A DNA stretch of 64,000 nucleotides from Austropuccinia psidii (lineage: Eukaryota > Basidiomycota > Pucciniomycetes > Pucciniales > Sphaerophragmiaceae). Within the stretch, counting starts at the first letter, position 1; every line of letters begins with the position of its first letter. A model generated the notes under the pieces. That model was given only the letters and a program-made list of their open reading frames with translations. It did no database searches and had not been told where the DNA came from. Below, piece after piece: positions 31,845 through 43,901 of this stretch. Where the stretch lies: contig JALGQZ010000004.1 of NCBI GenBank assembly GCA_023105745.1, positions 37,338,437-37,402,436 on the forward strand, read 5' to 3'. The translations under genes were made by a program, and so were the position numbers.

Positions 31845-33241
31845 AGTCAGGATGAGTCTATGATAAAGAAGTAATAAGGCTATTTAAAGCTTTAAATATG
31901 ACTTTGAAACAGATACAAAGTATTAAACAAGGGCTTTACTAATGAGAATTAGTGTTGGTGAGCACTGCTGAAAGCCCTGGGTGCAGCTTTACCTGTTGGG
32001 TTACAATAATAAAGACTAAAATACTAAAGCTCATAGTATAAACTGATTCTTTTCCAAGAGTATAACTGTTTTTGAAAGTTGTACTATGTAGGAATTCAAG
32101 AGCAGGATGGGGATTTCTTTTCTGGAACTGAAAAGGCCTCCTTTTATCCTGAAATGGGGTGAAAAGGCTGCTAGACCTTTTCATGTAGAGGAAGTGAAGA
32201 TTTTTCACTCTCAAGGACAGGCTTGTGGTTTGCAAAAGGCCTATATAGCCTGTATTGGGCTCAGTTGTGGTTTCAAAACCACATCTGGGCAATTTTCACC
32301 AATACAAGGTGAAAAATTTCATCTGGGGACCACACAGCCTGATTCTGATGTGTATGACGCGTAGAATGCTGTACAGAACCTGTATGGGACCCCAGTATTG
32401 AAGGAACTATGAGGCATTGAAGTAAAAACAAGCTTTTTAGTCTCTTTGACACCTCATAATCATGGTTGTGGGATATTATCCCATGGTAAGGCTGTATTGA
32501 CCAAACTGTGGGATTTTGACCTTAAAACAGCCATAGCTTTGTCAGTTTTTAAGATATCAACCTCAAGATTGGTTTCCTGTGTAGCCCTGTATGTGCTCTA
32601 CACAATGGTACCTCATTTGATATGGCTATCATTAAATATGGAAAAGGTATGCCATGTACAAGACTTTTGTACATATGCATGTTTTAGGCAAAAAGCTGTA
32701 TATGGCTTGTTTTCCCTTAAAACTTTTGTTCTAGATGGGATATGGGGAAATGAATGGCCCCATCAGATAGCCCTGATTGTGATTTTCCCAAAAAGACCCC
32801 ACTTTAGGTATCTCAAACTAAAACTGTAGAAGTTACATGAGAGGTGAATATTTTATTCACCCTTATTTGGCCTGAATTTCACCATGACTTCTGTAATACT
32901 GGTGTTATCTCAGTTTGGCTGGTACCATTAGATAGCCCTGACCTAGAGCTTCATTTTAAAAACCCATTTGATTGTGTTAAGCCTCTCTCTCTGTTTTTCA
33001 GATGAGAAGTGAAAATTAAGGTTCATGCTCAGCAACAACTTTGAGAAGGGATAACTTTGTTTATATTTGTCCTATGATGATGGGACTTGTATATTTGGAA
33101 AGAGGTGAGTTTCCTCTTTTGTTTAACACCTTTTGAGCTGATTTGGCTCAGATCCATGTTTTGGTGGTATCTTGGCTATACCATTGATTTATGGTATTTG
33201 GCTGTCATGCTTGTGCTCTGGTTGTGAGTCACAGGATGACA
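31845..33241 (-). repeat. G4 3' LTR
   Basis: Plus strand agtcaggatgagtc... to ...gagtcacaggatgaca, 1397 bases; the first base is changed from the expected tg. The polypurine tract lies beside it at 33242. Same type as the solo LTRs at 21092 and 23749. Confidence 0.88.
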
Positions 33242-33254
33242 TACCCTCCCTCTA
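33242..33254 (-). promoter_or_regulatory. G4 polypurine tract
   Basis: On the minus strand AGAGGGAGGGTA directly precedes the LTR start TGTCATCC. This marks the plus-strand DNA primer and confirms that the low-coordinate LTR is the 3' one. Confidence 0.75.
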
Positions 33255-33280
33255 AAAAAGGCTCATCATTGATGAGACTT

Positions 33281-33811
33281 TTAAGTCCTCCTAGAGGCTC
33301 TGAATTCCCTTAAATGAAGCCTCTCATCTGCTATGGCATCTTCTTCCAACCATTTGTCCTTATCAGCTGTCTGGTTCTTGAATCTGATTAAGTACTGTCT
33401 CTGATCCTTACCATTAAGTCTGATCTTCCTGGCCTTGATGATTTTTTTCACTGGTCCAGGGTAATTCACCACCTCCACTATTTCTGGTGGTGTGGGGTTC
33501 TTCTTCTTGGAAGGGAATTTATGCCCCTCTTTCTGGAAATATGGCTTGACTAAACTCATTGGAAAGACTGGGTGTTTCCTGGAAAATTCCTCTGTGAGTT
33601 TGATTTCCACTGGATTCTTCCCTATCAGTTTAATGATAGTGAAAGGCCCTAAAAATGAGTCTCTCATTTTCTTGGGTCCTTTGAGATTATTTAAGTTAAG
33701 TGTAGACACTAAGACTTGGTCCCCTTCTTTAAAGACAGGTTCCATATGTGATTTGTCCCACCTCTGCTTATTATATTCTTTTGCCTCAGCTATGCATTTG
33801 GCAGCTTTGTC
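33281..33811 (-). pseudogene. G4 integrase C-terminal domain with chromo-like end
   Basis: Open frame 33745-33281: FKEGDQVLVSTLNLNNLKG, PKKMRDSFLGPFTIIKLIG, HPVFPMSLVKPYF, then a chromo-like module RQYLIRFKNQTADKDKWLEE and a basic end REFRASRRT. This part is intact; a stop at about 33747-33811 separates it from the core. Chromo-like domains tether integrase to chromatin. Confidence 0.82.
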
Positions 33812-34968
33812 TCAAGCTCTCTTCCACATTTCATGGAAATACTTTGCTGTGGGTTGGATGGTCAGAAGATTCTTCTTCAGGTGATCCACAGGCAATAGGG
33901 GATTCCACTGTTTTTCTATCAGTGAAGTTGTTTTTCCTGTGGTAGAGTGCTGATATGTGCTATAAGCCAGTTGCACTGCTGGTAGAAGGGTAACCCAGTC
34001 ATGGGTGTAACCTTCATGATCCTTGTCTTCCATGCAATTGGCACAAAAGCTTCTAAGAATGTCCTCCATTGTCTGGATCATCCTCTCAGCTAGTCCATCT
34101 GTTTGTGGATTGTAAACTGTAGAAAAATCAAGTTTAGTACCCGGAATGTCATAGAGGTTGGTCCAAAATTCAGATGTGAACTTTGGGCCCTATCACTGAT
34201 GATGATCTTAGGGACTCCACAGGTAGATATTATGTTGTTCCAGAATAACAGAGCAGTATCCATGGCTGTATCCTCCTTGTGACATGGTAGGCACCTCATA
34301 CTCTTTCTGAACCTATCAAACTTGATTAAGAAGGCATTGAAGTTTTCTTTGCCTCCTGGGACAAGTCCTGTAACCAAGTCCATGTTGATGGTTTCCCATG
34401 GGGGCTTAGGTTCTTCTATGTGTTGAAGTAAGCCATACTTCTTCCCATATTTCCTATTTTCCTTTTGGCATCTTTCACAAGTGTTGATGTATTCACTCAA
34501 CTCTTGTTCCAATTTGGGCCACCAAGCAGTGCTTGCTACCCTTTCTTTGGTCCTGTCTTCACTCATGTGTCCCATATAGGGGCAATCATGGCATTCCTGC
34601 AGGATCAAAAATATATAGTGTCTGTCTATTATTGTGAGTGAACTGGTGTGCTTCTCTCTATGGTAGAGCAGGCCATCTTTAAGAAAATATTTTTTGTCCT
34701 TATAGTCCCTCAACCAGGGTTCCTCTAACTGGGATTCCAGCTCTGGGATCCTGTACTTTTGTTGAAAGAGTTGTAACAATATTCCACACTGTTTGTGGTT
34801 GGCATATGTCTTCATCACTGCATTGAAGAATTCAATGTGCAGTTCTGAGGAGCTTATTCCCAATATTGGAGTTTCTGTTCCTTCTGTGTCAGTGTTTCCA
34901 CTGTCTGGGGTACCATTTTCTGGTGCCCATTCAGCAAATATGAAGTTTTTCTTCCTGTCCATTTTCAT
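33812..34968 (-). pseudogene. G4 integrase zinc module and core, one frameshift
   Basis: Zinc module [18 protein letters not shown] and CERCQ near 34570-34460; core Asp in NMDLVTGLV, second Asp in IIISDRAQ near 34200, then a one-base frameshift near 34185. In the next frame the core goes on ([28 protein letters not shown]) with the catalytic Glu. All three acids are present, so only the shift and the downstream stop disable it. Confidence 0.85.
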
Positions 34969-36513
34969 GAAATGGATAGGAATTTTAGCTTCTACTTCAA
35001 GGTCATAAGCTGGGTTGCTCTTGACATTATCCAGTGGCCACCTTCTGAGGCCATCTGCATTGGTATGACGTTTACTTTCTTAGTATTTGATGGTCATATT
35101 CCCTCTATACTCCTGGATGGCTATTTGCCATCTCAGCATGTGTCTATTGGTAGTCTTCATGCTCAGTAAAGAATTCAAGGCTGTGCAGTCTGTGTAGACT
35201 TCAAAGACTGTACCCTCCAAATAATAATGGAGTTTCTCTATAGCCAAGACTAGGAATAGAAATTATGTCTGGGTGGCCCCATACCTGGATTCTGAATCTT
35301 TCAGCTGCACAGAAATGTAACATATTACTCCCTCTCTTGGTTCATCATCCACAATTTGTCTCTGGTGAAGGGCTTCTCCTAAGCCTTGGCTACATGCTTC
35401 ATCTATGTATAACTTGAATAGTAGTTGAAAGTCAGGCAAGATGAGCACAGGTGCATTTTTGAGTTCATATTTGATCCTCTCATATGCATCCCTCCTTTCC
35501 TTGGTAATTTCAAAAACTACATCTTTTGAACATAACATGTATAACCTACTAGTTATGTGGGCAAACATTTTGATGTAGTTTCTGTAGTAGCTAGCAAACC
35601 CAAGGAAAGAGTGAATCTCTTTGATGTTTCTTGGTACTGCTTTTTGAAGTACTTCTGCAACTTTGTTGTGGTCAATTGCCAGACTCAGACCTGAGACTTT
35701 ATGTCCTAGAGCTAGTAGCTCTTGTTGGGCAAAATTGCACTTTTTAAGTGAAATTTTCAGATTTATGGCTGTGAATTTACTGATTACTCTGTCTATGTAT
35801 TGCACATGGTCTTCCCATGTCTCTGAGTATATAATGATGTCATCAATATATACTACCATCCAGACTTCCAGTATTTCTTCTTGGAATATGGTGTCCATCA
35901 ACCTTTTGAAGTGGGCTGGTGCATTCTTGATGCCAAATGGCATGCTGGTGTACTCATATATGCCCATATGGCATATTATTCTGAGTAATTTCATGGAGTT
36001 TGGTTTAACTCCATTCTGGTGGAAGACTTTAATAGAATCCATTTTGGTTATGTATTTGGCTTTTGCCAGTTTGTCTAATGCATGAGGTATCCTGGGTATA
36101 GGGTACCTGTCAGATTTGGTGTAGTTATTAAGAGCCCTCAAATCTCCACACAGCCTAGAATTTACATCATTCCAGGTGATTAGGACAGGAGTGGTAATCC
36201 CCACCATTTCATTGTGTCCAATCTTTCTGATGACATCCATGTCCAGGAGCTCATTGATATGTTTTTCAATTTCCTTCCTGGTTTCCAGACTTTCTGGGTA
36301 AGGAGGTCTCCTGAGCATGGGTGGATAAGGTCTTCCCACACCCAGGTATAGTCCTATATCATGGCCTCTAATCTTGCCTAATAGTTCTTCTCCAATGGAA
36401 AATGCTGGTCTATTCTTTCTCAGCATTTTCAGTAAACTTAGTTTCTGTTTACTGGTGAGGGTAGTGATAAACTGTCCCTCTCTGAATTCATTCAGTAGTT
36501 ATTCCAGTGGATC
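34969..36513 (-). pseudogene. G4 reverse transcriptase and RNase H
   Basis: The 36426-35263 frame is open for 387 codons: NEMVGITTPVLITWNDVNSR, ITKMDSIKVFHQNGVKPN with the first Asp, SMPFGIKNAPAHF, YIDDIIIYS (box 35850-35839, both Asp kept), LGFASYYRNYIK. RNase H starts with KLYIDEACSQGLG and continues after a stop at 35263 ([17 protein letters not shown]) with another stop near 35080. RT is the best preserved enzyme in the window. Confidence 0.87.
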
Positions 36514-37320
36514 TTAGGCAGATACTTGGTATATATCAAGTGAAAATTTATTTTCCTTGTTGGTACCAATGGGAATGTGCCTGTTTCTACTATTGTAAAT
36601 GTCAATGCCATACATCCTCTGGTAATCTGTCCCCAGTAAGAACCCTTGGATGTGGGCATCATCAAGCACTACAAACTCTAGATTGGGTCTGATATTACCC
36701 TTTCTGTGGGGTATAATTATCTCTTTGATAATTTTACCAATGGAAGGCATCTTCCCTGAAGCACTTTTGAGGTTCTTTGCCTTGGTGGGCAAGATCTGGT
36801 TTTCCCAATTTGAGAAGTGGTTATCCAGATAATTTCTGGCCACTATGTGGCAGTGTGCTCCACTTTCAATGATCAATGGATGTTGAGCATTGTCAATACA
36901 AACAGTCATTTTTGTGGCTGTTCCATGTATGTATGCCATTCCTTTTGTTGGTGTAACCAGGAATGGTTGTGCATCTTGTGTGTGTTTGCACAAGGGTTTT
37001 TTGGCAGTATCTTGTGGCATGCCTGCTTCCAGCTGTATGACCTGGATTTCCAGTGGAGTTTCCTCTTCATATTCCACTAGGAATTCTTTTCTTGGGTCTT
37101 GGTCATCATCATATTGTTCTTTGATGGCATCACCCATAGAGTCTGAGTCAGAATCCTCTGTTGGGGATTCCTCTTCTGGGACTTTCTCAATGGCATAGAT
37201 TTTTCTCTTTGCCTTTGGAAAGTTGTTGGTATAGTGGCCTGTTGAGCCACAGTTGTGGCAAGAATATTTCTTCTTTGCCACTTCTGCCACTCTTTCTCTG
37301 GGTTTGTCTTTAAGCTCCAC
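36514..37320 (-). pseudogene. G4 nucleocapsid zinc knuckle and protease, active site changed
   Basis: Open frame of 268 residues. Knuckle CHNCGSTGHYTNNF has the usual C-x2-C-x4-H spacing but Phe in place of the last Cys. An acidic linker follows. The protease block LIIESGAHCHIVARNYL has Glu where the catalytic Asp of D-S/T-G belongs; FLLGTDYQRMYGIDIY is the second block. Both key positions are lost, so neither function is expected. Confidence 0.82.
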
Positions 37321-39407
37321 CCTGGAAGCGTGTTTCTTTTTGAAACCACTGCTTTTATACGGGGTTTATTTCACTGTATTATTTCTTTTCCTTACATCTT
37401 GTAAATTATTTGCAATTTCATCTACAGTGCAATTGTGGTTGCATCTGCATTTTACTGCATGCTCTAGTTCTCCTTCCATTTGTGTCGGGAGTTTGTGATT
37501 ACTCATATGGATGTTCATTTAAGGATCAATGGCTTCAAGTCTTTTAGACTGTCTGAGACACCACTCATATGGATATTTGTCCACAGAGTATTTGTCATTT
37601 TCAAATGACATGGGCTTTTGCCATATCCAAGTAACATTGCCATACGTTTGGATGATTTGACTCCTCCACCATGGCCAGTTTCTTCTGCCATGGATCTCTT
37701 TAATTTCTGTGTACCTTATACTAGCATGTCCTTTAAATTCTCTATTAATTATAGCAGCCATCCAGTAGTCTGGTATGCTTGGTACATCAATGAAGAGTCC
37801 ATAAATATGATCTATGAGTTCCAGAGAATTTGGGCCAGTTGAAGGCCTCAGGAAGCTTTTTCAAGGATTCCTTTTCTGAATAAGACGTACTATCTCCATC
37901 CTGGTATTGTGATGGAGATCTTGCCTTATTCATCAGCATGGCATCTGGTTTTATTTAATCCTGATGATATTGATTATCCTTGACATGGCCTTGTGGTTGG
38001 GAATTCATGCTATGCTAGATATTAAAAAGTTTGTTTATGTCTTGATCCAGACAATACTTGTCCCTTTTTCTGTGGTGCTGTTCTTCAAAGACTAGTCCCA
38101 GTCTTCTGCTGGTTTCTTCAGAGGCTTTGCTAAATTGGGCATGTCCCTCTTGAAGAGTTTTGACAATTTTGTCCATGCAGGCTGTTAATTTTTTCATCCT
38201 CTCATGGCTTTCTTGGAGTTCTGCAAACGGCTTTTGAGTTTGCTCAGCAAATTGGCACATTTGTAACCACAGTGCATCACTGTTTAGGTTAATCTCAGGT
38301 GTGACAACATTATGTTCAATCTAAGTGGGCGTAATATTTCTATTAATAGGACTACTGATTCCAGAGCTATTTACAACTACTTCTGGTTCTTGTGCACTTC
38401 TTTCACCAAATACAACAGCTTCTGGATCATTGGGTCTGACTCTTTCTTCCTCTGGCTGAAGGTGGTCTTGTTTTTGCCCTTTTATCCTTGTCTTCTCCTG
38501 GAAACTTCCTGGGATTGTGAAGAATGGTGACTCTTGGCCACTGATATGTTTGCTTATGAATGGTGTGAAGCCACTGGAGAGCTGATTTGGCCTGCTCCTT
38601 GTGAGCCTGAAGGAATCTGAGTATGCTCTGTCTGGGTCAGCTGTTCTTCTATAGCTTTGATAGTGGCTTGATTCTCCCTTATCCTGTTTGCCCTCACCTC
38701 CAGGAGTCTGAACTGCCAGGTGGGATTCTAACCTTTGGTAATTACCATAAGTTTTCTGAAGTCTATCTCTTTGAGACAAATCTTCTGGCAACTTGCTCCA
38801 AGTTCTGCCAAGTGATATGCCAGGTTGAACCTCTTGTTGTCCATGCTCCATTGAAATAAATCTATGAGGAGTTGGTGGAGCTGAAGAAATTGATCCATAT
38901 CTTGCATGGCAGGGTGGGTAAGATTTCCCTCAGTGTCTTGCCATCCACTACTGGGCCCAAGGTTTCCTCTTCCAGGTGTTCTGGCTCTGGACAAGCATTC
39001 TCTGTCCTTTGGTTGGTTCTTTTGGAAGACAAGGTTTCTGAGGTGTACAGGTGACATATCAGTGTTTGCAAGCAGTCAAAAAACTTTATGTTATTAGGGT
39101 ATCTACCTTTGACTGTGCCTTGTACAAATTTGTTGTCTGCTGATTTTGGCAATTTACCTTTATAGGTTACAACTGGGTTAATTACAGTAATTTTCCCTGT
39201 ACAAGTGGATAGGGTTGGTTTGACTTGCATTGAAGCAGAGTTTTGTGGTTTTTTATTCCTTTGAGTGGCAATGGGTGTCCACCTTTTTGCTGTAATGAGA
39301 CCTTCACTGTTCCTCTTTCCTTTTCCCTTGCTGCCCTCTGGTTCTGAGGGTATCACTGGTGTGCTGGCCTGTGACTGGGTTGATAGTGGGATGTAGTTTT
39401 CTTCCAC
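37321..39407 (-). pseudogene. G4 gag, broken in several places
   Basis: Met at 39407 (MEENYIPLSTQSQ). Pieces in order: 39407-38862 basic and Ser-rich; 38851-38321 with QPGISLGRTWSKLPEDLS and ESPFFTIPGSFQEKTRIKG; 38260-38015 a probable coiled coil with FAELQESHERMKKLTACMD; 37761-37519 capsid-like GRRNWPWWRSQIIQTYG. At least four frame breaks or stops. Large gag for a Ty3/gypsy element, with a long disordered N-terminal part. Confidence 0.75.
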
Positions 39408-40003
39408 TGAATCAAACAGGAAAAGAGGGCTTAATGTATGTTAAGATTTCTTAAAATGCTGTTTGCATGTCTAAGAATGGCCTCTGGGCTTGTATGTCAC
39501 TACAATATGCCCTTGTATAATGAAAGTGTGATTGAATTAACAATTCCACGTCAGAAATACAGCTTACAGATATCTGGTACACTGTTTGTATGCCAGTATC
39601 CCATAGAATAACTTGTAATTAGCAAGTATAATCTGATAATAGTGGTATGTAAGAGTGTAATTGAATCAACAATACACTCAACCACACCTCAACGTTTGTT
39701 TTACAGTAAGAGGTGTCCTTATATGAATTAACAAAAGGACTTTATTGATGGCTTAAATTGCTTTTATCTGTAAAACACGCCAAAGATAAGGGTTGTTGTG
39801 GTGATTATAATCAACCAGGCCACTATTTGGTTAAAGAAAAGGTGGTATCTAACATACACCAATATATATATAAGATATGCTTTATATATATTTTCAATAA
39901 ATTACACCTAAAAAGAAAAAAAATGTGTGATAATATAAGAGATAAATAAAAAACTCACTTGTCAGGTCCAAAAAGGTCAAAAAACATTGACAGGCCCACA
40001 AAA
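39408..40003 (-). other. G4 leader
   Basis: About 600 AT-rich bases between the 5' LTR and gag, no gene. Next to the LTR the minus strand reads TTTTGTGGGCCTGTCAATG; a tRNA-type PBS could start at TGGGCC, but I cannot name the tRNA. Confidence 0.5.
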
Positions 40004-41419
40004 TGTCAGAATGAGTCTATGATAAAGAAGTAATAAGGCTACTCACAGCTTTAAATATGACTGTGACATGGATAAAAAGTATTAAAAAAGGCTTAATCAT
40101 AAATTAAAAGGGCTTTAATATTGAGAATTCATGGTGGTGAGCGCTGTTGAAAGCCCTGGGTGCAGCTTTACCTGTTGGGTTACAATAATAAAGACTAAAA
40201 TACTAAAGTTTATAGTATAACCTGATTCTTTTCCAAGTGTATAACTGTTTTTGACAGTTGTACTATGTAGGAATTCAAGCGCAGGATGGGGATTTCTTTT
40301 CTGGAAGTGGAAAGCCCTCCTTTTATGCTGAAATGGGGTGAAAAGGCTGCTAGACCTTTTCATGTAGAGGAAGTGAAGATTTTTCACTCTCAAGGACAGG
40401 CTTGTGGTTTGCAAAACGCCTGTATAGCCTGTATTTGGCAGAGATGTGGTTTTGAAACAACATCTGGGCAGTTTTCACCAATACAGGGTGAAAATCTTCA
40501 TCTGGGGACCACACAGCCTGATTCCGACGTGTATGACATGTAGAATGCTGTACAGAACCTGTATGGAACCCCATTATTGAATAAAGTATGAGGTATTGAA
40601 GTGAAAACAAGCTATTTTGTCTGTTTGACACCTCATAATCATGGTTGTGGGATATTATCCCAGGATAAGGCTGTATTGACCAGACTGTGGGAGTTTGACC
40701 TTAAAACAGCCATACCTTTGTCAGTTTTTGAGAAATCAACCTCAGAATTGGTTTGGTGTGTAGCCTTGTATGTGTTCTACACAATGGTACCTCATTTGAT
40801 ATGGCTATCATTAAATATAGAAAAGTTATTCCATGTACAGGATTTTTGTACACATGCATGTTTTAGGCAAAAAGCTGTATTGGGCTTGTTTTCCCTTATA
40901 GCTTTTGTCCTAGATTAGATATTGGGGAATGAATGGCACCATGAGATAGCCCTGATTGTGCTCTTTTGAAAAAGACCCCACTTTAGGTATCTCACACCAA
41001 AACTGTAGAAGCTAGATGAGGGGTAAATATTTTTTTCACCCTTATTTGGCCTGAATTTGACCATAAATTCTGTAATACTGGTGCTAGATCAGTTTGACTA
41101 GAACCATTGGATGTCCCTGACTTAGAGCTTCATTTTAAATACCCATTTGATGGGGTTAAGTCTCTTACTCTGCATTTCATATGAGAGGTGAAAATTAAGG
41201 TTTATGCTCAGCCACAACTTTGCAAAGGAATAACTTTGTTATTATTTTTCCTATGATGATGGGACTTGTATATTTGGAAAGAGGTGAGTTTCCTTTTTCT
41301 TTTAATACCTTTTGAGCTGACTTGGCTCAGCTCCATGTTTTGGTGGTATCATGGCTATACCATTGATTTATGGTATTTGGCTGTCATGCTTGTGCTCTGG
41401 TTTGAGTCACAGGCCAACA
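40004..41419 (-). repeat. G4 5' LTR
   Basis: Plus strand tgtcagaatgagtc... to ...gtcacaggccaaca, 1416 bases. Outer flank accat repeats the one at 31840. The outer end reads TGTTGGCC on the minus strand, against TGTCATCC in the 3' LTR. Confidence 0.88.
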
Positions 41420-41424
41420 ACCAT

Positions 41425-42213
41425 CTCCTTTAAAAAACCTATTTAAAGATGGGTGCCTACAATTCCCCCTTGCATCTGACGGCTTCACCCTTTTGGGTGC
41501 ACTGCAATACCTCATGTACCCAAGCAGAAGTGGCAGTCTAAGGTTTTGAAAATCAGAGTCATCTGCATGTTTGTTGGAATTGCAGAGGGCCACAGGAACT
41601 ATCACCTTTTCAACCCAGCACCTAACTGCATTGGGATCACTCACAAATTTTATTTCTCAGTTGGCAAGGCTTTCTGGTCATCTTACAACACTTCTCCATT
41701 TGCCCGCTACCCTCCTCATCCTACACCTCCTGCATTTTCTGTATACACTGGTGCTGATGCCTCTGCTTCATGTTTTGCCATTTTTGCAGGACCTTCAGAG
41801 GGTCCTTGCACCACTGAAAACCTAAATGAATCTGGAGGTGCCCATCTAACCCCAGATGAATTCATTCTCCTTACAATTCTCAGCTCTCCTTCTGCTCCGC
41901 CCCCCCTTCCTGTCTTTTCTTATTCTCCTGCCAATCTCCATCCCCTGCTCTGGCCCTCTCCTTGACACTTTTTCCTCCCCCCTGTCCCCAATGAACTCTC
42001 TGCTGAGCATCTTGAAAATGTCCTTCCAAAAGGGTGGGTTTACAACTTAGTCCCAGTTGTTTCCCCAAGGGATATCAATGGGTCAATCTCTGAAAAAAAC
42101 ATTGTGCAGGGAAAGAGGCCTTGTCGTCCTCCAACATGCTTCACTGAAGCGGTGGTAAATAATGTGCGTCTCTTGTACCAGTCTGCCATGATCTCCAGAA
42201 GGGCTGCCACTGT
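41425..42213 (+). pseudogene. CopB integrase C-terminal part and linker
   Basis: After G4, 41546-41965 gives RVICMFVGIAEGHRNYHLFN, then CIGITHKFYFSVGKAFW, matching the copia integrase block of a Gly-rich turn, Tyr, Leu/Phe and His-x-x-Phe strands. A Pro/Ser-rich linker to RT follows in the same frame (PPPLPVFSYSPANLHPL), then stops at 41964 and beyond. Confidence 0.78.
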
Positions 42214-43100
42214 GAAGGCTTAATTTTCCAGTCTCCATTGACATGAAGTGTTCAAAGAAGTATCTTTGGATAGTGGAACACGCCTCCTTGATACAATGTA
42301 GGTATTCCGGGACAAGACTGACTCTGAGGAAAACCTATTGCAAGAAAAGGAGAGGTTGTGTGTCGAAGGTTTATTGCAAGTGGAGAATCTGGATTTCCAC
42401 AAAGAAATTTCTCCAATTGGGAGACTTGAAATTTTGCATTTCTTACTGGGATACTGAGTGGCCAATGACCTTGAGCTAGGCCAAATGGACGTCAAAACTG
42501 TGTGTTTACATGGTAATCTAGCTAAAGTTATCCACATTAAACTACCAGAGGGATACTTACCAACTATCAAAGAAAATGTCTGTCCCTGTTTCAAAAAGTC
42601 TCTGTATGGACTCAGGCAAAGCCCTTGTAACTGGTAGCTAAATATAAAGTCCTTTTTCATTGGTTCTAGTTTACAACCTTCAGCAGCAGACCCGTGTATC
42701 TTCATTAAATCAAAAGGTGAACCCACGTTTGTGTTCCTTCATGTAGATGATCTAATAATTGGGGGTAAGGATTTAGAAGCCTTTTGTGCTGATATCAGCT
42801 CAGAGCTCGACATGAAGGACCTAGGGGAACTGCAATTTGTACTGCGAATGAAGGCGTCAAGGGACAGACCCAACAAAACTGTATTTTTGTCTCAAGAGCT
42901 CTATGTTAACAGCATGATTGACTCTTTTGGAATGGGTGACGAAAACCAACCACCACTACCCTAGTCCCTGAGCTAAAACTTCTTCCACTAGCCGACTCAG
43001 GTGCAGAAGCTGCAACAAATGGCCTACTCAACTACCTCGCTGCATGTTCTAGACCAGAATTGGCCTACTGTGCATCATGCCTAGCCCAGTAAAGATCGCA
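42214..43100 (+). pseudogene. CopB reverse transcriptase
   Basis: QMDVKTVCLHGNLAKVIHIK near 42486 carries the first Asp; KKSLYGLRQSPCNW, then a stop, FFIGSSLQPSAADPCIFIKS and FLHVDDLIIGGKD with the box HVDD at about 42740-42751 (both Asp present). MKDLGELQFVLRMKASRD follows. Stops at about 42290, 42455, 42635, 42962. Confidence 0.82.
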
Positions 43101-43640
43101 AAACGGAATTCAAGCATGTCCTAAAACACTTGAAAGGAACAAAATCATGGGCATCTAACTTGGGGGCCAAGATCATCCATCCTTGATAAAGGCATTTTGT
43201 GACTCGGACTGGGTCTCAAATTTCTACTCAAGATCATTTTTGTGAATTTGTGTGTTTTTCTAAGGGCTGATTGGCTAGAAAAACACCAAACAGTAAGTAG
43301 TAGAATTGTTCTCAATGGAAGATTAATATAGATTGATTTCCTCCTGTTTCCAGGACTTATGCTGGCTCTTTGAGCTTGCTCCCACTTTGGACTACCAGTT
43401 AAGGAAGAGTTGATGTGCAAAAATCAATGTGAATTATCTTTACTCAAGAATCCTCTATATCAACAAAAAAGACGACACATCAAGATGAAACTTCCCTGGT
43501 GCAGATAACCTCTTGATTAAGGGCATCTCAGAGCTCATTACATTCCAACCAGTACAATGCTTTCTGATCTCTTCACCAAATATCTCCCTTGCACTCAACG
43601 TCTCAAACACTGCTCTTTTCTAAACATGCAAAAGAATTGA
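43101..43640 (+). pseudogene. CopB RNase H remnant
   Basis: Fragments in changing frames: FKHVLKHLKGTKSW near 43110, AFCDSDWVSNFYS near 43195 with the first RNase H Asp, then a rearranged middle, and the pol tail DLFTKYLPCTQRLKHCSFL near 43565-43625, which is the standard copia ending before the LTR. Confidence 0.7.
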
Positions 43641-43651
43641 GCATGAGAGGA

Positions 43652-43901
43652 TGTGAACATTCAGACAGAAACGTATCCTTCACACAATATCATCCTAAAG
43701 AAGACCTCATTCATTTAGTTACTCTCATCTTGTTGTATGCCTAATCCTCTTTCTACTGAGGTCGTGATCTTAAAGTGACATGGACTTACAGCTTCTAGGT
43801 ACTATATATATCAGGATAGCTTGTTTAGTTAACTCCTCATCCAGCTACTGATACTCATTGTACCTTTCTCCTTTTCTGATATATTCTACAAGCCTTCTTC
43901 A
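43652..43901 (+). repeat. CopB 3' LTR
   Basis: TGTGAACATT... to ...AAGCCTTCTTCA, 250 bases, partner of 29380-29710. Purine-rich GAGCATGAGAGGA lies directly upstream as the probable polypurine tract. Confidence 0.82.

Larger units (their letters stand above)
31845..41419 (-). mobile_element. G4: full-length Ty3/gypsy element, second lineage, TSD accat
   Basis: Minus-strand element with LTRs 31845-33241 and 40004-41419, flanked by accat at 31840-31844 and accat at 41420-41424. Body: gag, zinc knuckle with protease, RT, RNase H, integrase, C-terminal chromo-like domain. The LTRs differ visibly along their length (more than G2's), so it is older. Gag and pol wording again recalls Austropuccinia psidii elements. 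It sits in CopB's integrase. Confidence 0.9.
29380..43901 (+). mobile_element. CopB: Ty1/copia element with both LTRs, split twice
   Basis: LTRs at 29380-29710 and 43652-43901 bracket a plus-strand gag, pre-integrase, integrase, RT and RNase H. It is interrupted by an LTR fragment (30173-31150) and by G4 (31840-41424). No matching TSD: atttg on the left, gtaag on the right. Gag 3' part and protease are largely missing. Confidence 0.82.

Noticed and set aside
39985..40003. tRNA-type PBS of G4 at TGGGCCTGTCAATG
   Set aside because: It starts several bases after the LTR and I cannot match it to a tRNA 3' end from memory.
41384..42068. Minus-strand frames opposite CopB integrase and linker
   Set aside because: Shadows of the plus-strand copia domain, which has clear family motifs.
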